Of a stretch of 64,000 nt of DNA, positions 59,905-64,000 are shown in pieces (position 1 is the stretch's first letter; each line of letters starts with the position of its first letter). The position numbers and the translations under genes were made by a program. This DNA comes from Diplonema papillatum. Taxonomy: Eukaryota > Euglenozoa > Diplonemea > Diplonemida > Diplonemidae. Below the pieces are notes generated by a model that was not told the DNA's origin, ran no database searches, and saw nothing but the letters and a program-made list of their open reading frames with translations. The stretch spans positions 1 through 64,000 of the forward strand of contig JAPJBO010000910.1 of the NCBI GenBank assembly GCA_030068145.1. The letters are read 5' to 3'.

Positions 59905-62211
59905 CTACATCTCCTCGCTGCTTTCACTATCCTCGCTATTAGCTGTCTCGAAGCGCACCTTTTTCAGGGGGGGCTCGTCTTCTTGGGGTTGCTTCTTTCG
60001 CTGCCGGGAGGGAGACCTCGGACGCGGCAAAGCCTCGGGTTCTTCGGTTTTTGCATCCTTCTGTTCCAGGTCATGGAGCAACTTGCCAGCAACAACATTA
60101 GCCCGGAATCGCATGCTTCGGGCAAGGGCGTGCTGTTTTAGCTCGTCAAGAAGCAACTTCTCATCAGCTTCCTGACATGCAGACACAAGCTTGTCTTTGC
60201 TCCAGTTTTGGCAGGACTTGATACCTCGCCGTTCAGCTTGCTGCACAAGCGCATCCTTTCGCCAATGACTGTCTGCATCGAATCGCCAAGGAATCCTTTT
60301 GATGAAGTCATTGCGTTCTGCCTGCCACTTTTTCCTGTCGTCATGAGAAACTTGCTTCGCCTTGTAGTGGGTCAACTTCAGCAAACCGCATCGGTCTTTC
60401 CTCGCCTGGATAGTTTCTATCCTTTGCGCAGCATATTGCTGAATTGTCTTTGGGTAGGGCTGGTGAATGCTCAGGTGAGCGTTGGTGCTCGATAGCTTTG
60501 CCCTGATGCATTCATCGCGGATGCGCGTGTTTGTCTGCTGTTGCAGGTGACGTTTCATGGATCCAACGGTGCCCTCTATGAGACTCGGTCCTAGCTTTAC
60601 GGGTCTTGGGGTATCCGCTGTTGCCTTGCTGTACATGGTCAGCTCTGCAACAATGCCGCAGGCAAACCTGTGGGCAACAGAAGACAGGAAAGCTGAATCT
60701 GTTGCCTCGTCTATGGGTTTAATGGTTGGCATCTGCACGCCGGGACCTCCGTAATAGCTCGCAATAGAGCCAGCCGCGTCTAAGTGGGCTTTCATACGCC
60801 GAATGAACTGCTGAACGGAGTTCCGCTGGCACACAAACTTTACTTCCGGGGCCTTCGTAGGAAATGTCACACCTCGTCTCGCTTTTTCCATCCACAGCGG
60901 ATTCCCGAAAATGTCCTTTCCAGTTCGAATTTTTGTGAAATAGAGACCCAGGGTAGCCATCAAATCGCTGGCAAAGCCGGCAGTAAAGTCGTCGTCGAGT
61001 ACTTCTTCCCCAGCGTACTGCCAGATTCGCCTCAACGCCGGATATGCAATGATCTCAAATGCTAAACCTATTCGACGGAAGCGCTCCTGGGTACCACGAG
61101 GAGTCAGGTACATGACGATATTCTTCTTTTTTTTCGAATACTCTGTCGTTTCATCAAAGCTGCCGAGGAAGTCCAAGTACCATCCCAATAGGGTCTTCTG
61201 ACCAACGGTGCATGATAGAGACCACGCGGCTGCCCAGGACGTTCCGAATCTCCCTGTCGTCGCCCTCTGCCACAACACACCTTTCAACTCCGGGCCGCCC
61301 TGTTCCCGCAGCCATACAGCAAATGCAGGTGAAGATGCCACGTCGTTCGCTGCTGCACACAGGAACGTCATCTCCTTCCCAATCTTGAGCTCGGTCACAA
61401 CCCTGCTCATCGTCCGATGCAACCTGTGCACTGGTTCGTATACCCGGGGTTGTTTGAGGCCCCCCACACCTGCTCCGCGGTCCGTAAACATACAGCAGAA
61501 GCGGTCTTGCTCGAAAAAGGCATCAGGGCCGAGAACGCCAAGCCCTCGAAGTTCTTGCGTGAGAGACGAGAAGTAGCAACAGATTTCTGTCACTGCGTCT
61601 TCCACCATGCTGCCATCGTGCACGGTTGAAAGGCACGCCTTCAGGAAATGGTGCCTTTGTGATGTTCCTTGCATCCAAGTTGCTGTCAAGTGGATTGCAT
61701 GCCAATTCTCGTTAACAGGTGTGCTATCGTGCTGCAAGGCGACATCCTTGTCTTCGATGGCACACAAAAACGAGATATCACGCGCAACCAGGTTGCTCTG
61801 CCATGCTCGCTCAACCCTGAAACGACTCACTTTTACTCGCTGGATAATGAGGAGTACCCGGGGTATGCGTCGGATCTTGACATCTTCCGCCATCAGGCTG
61901 TCTACGATACCTCGCAGTTCTCCGTCGGCCAGGCCTCCGCCGTCCGTCACCACAGCGCGATTCTTGTCGAGGACTGGTACAAGCACGCAATGGCCGCAAC
62001 TGAGCTTCCACAAGTCCTCTCTGAGAACAACAGGACAGTCGGCCAGACAAACTGTTGAAGGGGGGCCGGTAGCGAGGCGCACATATGTCCCAGCAAGCGC
62101 GTAGCCAACCGACTTCGCAAGTCCTACGATAGCGTTCCAGTCAGCATTCTCGACGAGAAAACCTTCATGGCGCATTCCACACGGCTTCACGAAAGTAACG
62201 TCAATCTTCAT
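59905..62211 (-). CDS. Unrecognised large protein, possible transposase
   Basis: 768 residues from ATG at 62211 (MKIDVTFVKPCGMRHEGFL); the frame extends 18 codons further upstream to a TTG, with a possible acceptor CAATGCAG beyond. Visible features: LSCGHCVLVPV Cys/His motif near 90; HDSTPVNENWHAIHLTATW and CCMFTDRGAGVGGL, which could be the first two acidic positions of an RNase H-fold (DDE) core; VLWQRATTGRFGTSWAAAW; a SAP-like helix pair near 700 (DALVQQAERRGIKSCQNWS); a C-terminal nuclear-localisation-like KKVRFE region and acidic Ser/Glu tail. I do not recognise the family. The next gene upstream on the same strand, the foldback element beyond it and nearby retroelements suggest mobile DNA. 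Confidence 0.7.
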   Translation of the reverse strand: MKIDVTFVKPCGMRHEGFLVENADWNAIVGLAKSVGYALAGTYVRLATGPPSTVCLADCPVVLREDLWKLSCGHCVLVPVLDKNRAVVTDGGGLADGELRGIVDSLMAEDVKIRRIPRVLLIIQRVKVSRFRVERAWQSNLVARDISFLCAIEDKDVALQHDSTPVNENWHAIHLTATWMQGTSQRHHFLKACLSTVHDGSMVEDAVTEICCYFSSLTQELRGLGVLGPDAFFEQDRFCCMFTDRGAGVGGLKQPRVYEPVHRLHRTMSRVVTELKIGKEMTFLCAAANDVASSPAFAVWLREQGGPELKGVLWQRATTGRFGTSWAAAWSLSCTVGQKTLLGWYLDFLGSFDETTEYSKKKKNIVMYLTPRGTQERFRRIGLAFEIIAYPALRRIWQYAGEEVLDDDFTAGFASDLMATLGLYFTKIRTGKDIFGNPLWMEKARRGVTFPTKAPEVKFVCQRNSVQQFIRRMKAHLDAAGSIASYYGGPGVQMPTIKPIDEATDSAFLSSVAHRFACGIVAELTMYSKATADTPRPVKLGPSLIEGTVGSMKRHLQQQTNTRIRDECIRAKLSSTNAHLSIHQPYPKTIQQYAAQRIETIQARKDRCGLLKLTHYKAKQVSHDDRKKWQAERNDFIKRIPWRFDADSHWRKDALVQQAERRGIKSCQNWSKDKLVSACQEADEKLLLDELKQHALARSMRFRANVVAGKLLHDLEQKDAKTEEPEALPRPRSPSRQRKKQPQEDEPPLKKVRFETANSEDSESSEEM

Positions 62212-62477
62212 CTCCCCGTTGTTCCAGGCTTTCCTGACTCGCTCTCGTTCCTTTTCCTGCAACAAACCCCTGCATTGGTTTTGAACACACCGACATTACA
62301 AACGTTAATTTCTCTTCGTCAGCTAGTCGAATACCCGAGTTGCCGCCGGATAGACAGGCCGTCGCTTCCAATGGACATCCAGAACAAAAGAGAATTGAGA
62401 CAACAAAAAACTATAATTGATCGTCGGGAACACACAAAAAAAGAAATGCCTTTACGATGGAGGCTATCACCAGAAAG
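62212..62477. other. Spacer between the two unrecognised genes
   Basis: About 210-265 bp with no clear gene. It contains a possible 3' splice site (minus strand CAATGCAG near 62272). The pair could be one spliced gene, but no frame-preserving donor was found near 62478. Confidence 0.4.
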
Positions 62478-63431
62478 CTAGATTTTTGCCTCTTTGCGTG
62501 GGTTCTCGACCTCTGCTTCCTCGTCTGCCTTTCGTTTGAAGCCAACCATTTCAAACATCTTTTTGGCGTTGGCCTTTTCTTGTTCGGACATGCCCCTTGT
62601 GAGATCCTTCCTGGCCGCCACCTTCTTCTTATTTTTAGCAGCTTCTTTTTCTCTGAAAGCTTTTAGGTCTGCTTTCGCGTTCTTTGACAGCTTCTTGGCG
62701 AACTTCGGGCATCGACAACCGTGTCGTACAAACGACGTCCCGTCAGAAAGCCTGTCCGGCGGGTTGCTGACCTTTGTGCCACAAATACAAAGCACCCAAG
62801 AGGGTCCGAACTTCAGCCCCACCTTGCCGAACCTGTCACACAGCGCCTCCTCCAACTTGTTCGTAATCATCGAGCTACTGTCCGCCCGCGATGTGTATGA
62901 GTTGTCGTGCACTTCCGCGTCGTGTGTTAGCAGGTGCTTTCGGACGTGCTTTGCCGAGTGCTTTTTCAGCTCCAAACGGACCACTATATGGAGGTTCAAC
63001 TTCTTTTCGACGACCTTTTGTAGTCCCGCGTCGTTGAGCACTTCCGTCTCGTCGTCGCGCTCCTTATAAAACCAGCGACGTGCGACACCGGTAGCCCCCC
63101 TAAGGAAAGGAGCGTCTTTCTTTTCTGCAAGCTGGTTTCCGCATTCCAGCAGGTGCGGCCGTATTGTGGACTCGTGGAACGTTTGCAGCGAGCCGTTAGT
63201 CATAAAGTCGGCGTTGTACTTCATGTCTTCTTCCTTCAGGTCGATGGTGTCGCTTTCTTCGGTCTCGCTGTTGTCGTTCTCCTCACGCTCTTCCGTCGTG
63301 CGGACTTGGAGATATTTCGTAAAGCAGTGAAACGTAACGCCGATACAGAATTGCATTTTACGCTTTTGAATTTTGTTTCGTGCCTTTATTTGGGTACTTT
63401 CTTTTGTAGCCAGTTCAATGGAAACGATCAT
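62478..63431 (-). CDS. Unrecognised protein with Cys cluster and charged tail
   Basis: 317 residues from ATG at 63431. Region 50-70 is strongly acidic (EREENDNSETEESD). A possible zinc ribbon is formed by LCICGTK and HGCRCPKF. The C-terminal 80 residues are a Lys/Glu-rich coiled coil with AAKNKKKVAARKDLTRGM and a possible nuclear signal, GFKRKADEE. Spaced about 0.27 kb from the downstream 768-residue protein, same strand, and similar in codon style, so probably functionally linked. An F-type hairpin element starts 28 bp upstream of the ATG. Family unknown. Confidence 0.7.
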   Translation of the reverse strand: MIVSIELATKESTQIKARNKIQKRKMQFCIGVTFHCFTKYLQVRTTEEREENDNSETEESDTIDLKEEDMKYNADFMTNGSLQTFHESTIRPHLLECGNQLAEKKDAPFLRGATGVARRWFYKERDDETEVLNDAGLQKVVEKKLNLHIVVRLELKKHSAKHVRKHLLTHDAEVHDNSYTSRADSSSMITNKLEEALCDRFGKVGLKFGPSWVLCICGTKVSNPPDRLSDGTSFVRHGCRCPKFAKKLSKNAKADLKAFREKEAAKNKKKVAARKDLTRGMSEQEKANAKKMFEMVGFKRKADEEAEVENPRKEAKI

Positions 63432-63458
63432 TTTACGAGAGAGATGATTTGCGCTTTA

Positions 63459-63512
63459 TTTAGAGTTCGAGCTCGCTTGAGATTCCGGATGCAAAAGTCA
63501 CCTGTAAGGCGA
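63459..63512 (+). repeat. Diverged F1 hairpin element
   Basis: TTTAGAGTTCGAGCTCGCTT, then TTCCGGATGCAAAAGTCACC. The hairpin core is degraded, but the 5' half is clear. It lies immediately upstream of the ATG at 63431. Confidence 0.65.
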
Positions 63513-63566
63513 TTGCATCGTATTGGGGTCACATTTCGTTTAGGCTACAGCAGCAGATGTTAGAAC

Positions 63567-63619
63567 ACAGAGAAGCATTTCATAAAGCTGTCTAGCTTTA
63601 TTATGCAATGCTTCTCTGT
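63567..63619. repeat. Perfect-armed hairpin abutting the foldback element
   Basis: 13-nt arms ACAGAGAAGCATT / AATGCTTCTCTGT with a second inner stem ATAAAGCT / AGCTTTAT. 53 bp. It directly precedes the left terminal repeat of the next feature. Confidence 0.8.
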
Positions 63620-63976
63620 TAAATTTAGGGTCAACGACAAAACGGATTCTATATAACTGGATTACGACAAAGTGGATTATTAGTGGATTATAATCCAGTA
63701 ATAATCCACTTTGTCGCTTTTGATAATCCACTTTGTCGCTTCTGACAACCGGCATGAATTATATAGGGGGACCCTTTCACAAAAAGTTCCCACAGGGAAA
63801 GTGACTATTTTGAGCTGTTTGAGTTCATTGAAACCATCAAAAGTGAGCTTAGGTCCGTCATACGGGGCGACAAAGTGGATTAGGCGACAAAGTGGATTGG
63901 CGACAAAGTGGATTATAATCCACTTTGTCGTAATCCAGTTATATAGAATCCACTTTGTCGTTTTCCCTAAATTTAA
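63619..63976. mobile_element. Foldback MITE-like element with 62-bp terminal inverted repeats
   Basis: 358 bp. Termini 63619-63680 and 63915-63976 are inverted copies with about four mismatches, both ending in TTAA. Inside are at least seven direct or inverted copies of CGACAAAGTGGATTA. The centre (63745-63865) is unique and non-coding. TTAA ends are compatible with TTAA-targeting transposons, but no transposase of that type was recognised nearby. Confidence 0.8.
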
Positions 63977-64000
63977 ACGCGCCGGTTTGAAGACCCCTGG

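Noticed and set aside
1..64000. CRISPR arrays, bacterial operons or Shine-Dalgarno-led genes
   Set aside because: Repeats lack spacer structure, and the genes have GT-AG introns and eukaryotic domains.
1..64000. Spliced-leader RNA gene expected for a euglenozoan
   Set aside because: No exon resembling the known euglenozoan leader 3' end was noticed by eye. Absence in 64 kb is not informative.

Overview
This window looks like nuclear DNA of a microbial eukaryote. Coding exons are separated by GT-AG introns, two fragments of nuclear small-subunit (18S) rRNA are present, and most of the rest is tandem or dispersed repeat. The best taxonomic clue is the 18S fragment at 27045-27290: its universal core reads CAGCACCCGCGG instead of the usual CAGCAGCCGCGG, a form I associate with kinetoplastids and relatives. 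With spliceosomal introns, a VIPER-like retroelement gene order and an ingi-like RNase H remnant, I infer a euglenozoan, perhaps diplonemid-like. No spliced-leader gene was found and no search was run, so this is tentative.

Layout. 1-5655 is an 11-bp minisatellite that runs off the left edge. 5.7-46.6 kb carries host genes, all on the minus strand, in a mosaic of short repeats: an unrecognised multi-exon gene (6702-10535), a 346-residue WD40 protein in two exons (12117-14733), a small hypothetical ORF (20464-20748), two tandem kappa-class glutathione transferase genes (23798-27528 and 30966-33792), a Bax-inhibitor-1-like membrane protein (36871-38019), a 212-residue protein of unknown function (39838-40476) and two orphan exon candidates. 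Almost every gene is accompanied by truncated copies of its own exons. Introns are filled with a family of short elements sharing a covarying hairpin and with a second, roughly 95-nt element that looks like a pseudoknotted three-way junction RNA.

46.6-64 kb is dominated by mobile elements, again on the minus strand. The first is a Penelope-like retroelement ORF with an N-terminal GIY-YIG endonuclease, a reverse transcriptase, an apparently intact ubiquitin-specific protease and a C-terminal zinc finger (46683-51437). The second is a complete tyrosine-recombinase retrotransposon with split direct repeats (53344-59001) and gene order gag, recombinase, RT-RNase H; a textbook -1 frameshift signal sits on the gag stop. 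The third part is a pair of unrecognised proteins (59905-63431) next to a 358-bp foldback element with 62-bp inverted repeats.

The strongest candidates for undescribed biology are the RT-ubiquitin protease fusion, the compact recoding site of the tyrosine-recombinase element, and the two intronic structured-repeat families. Gene models rest on reading frames, splice dinucleotides and remembered family alignments only.
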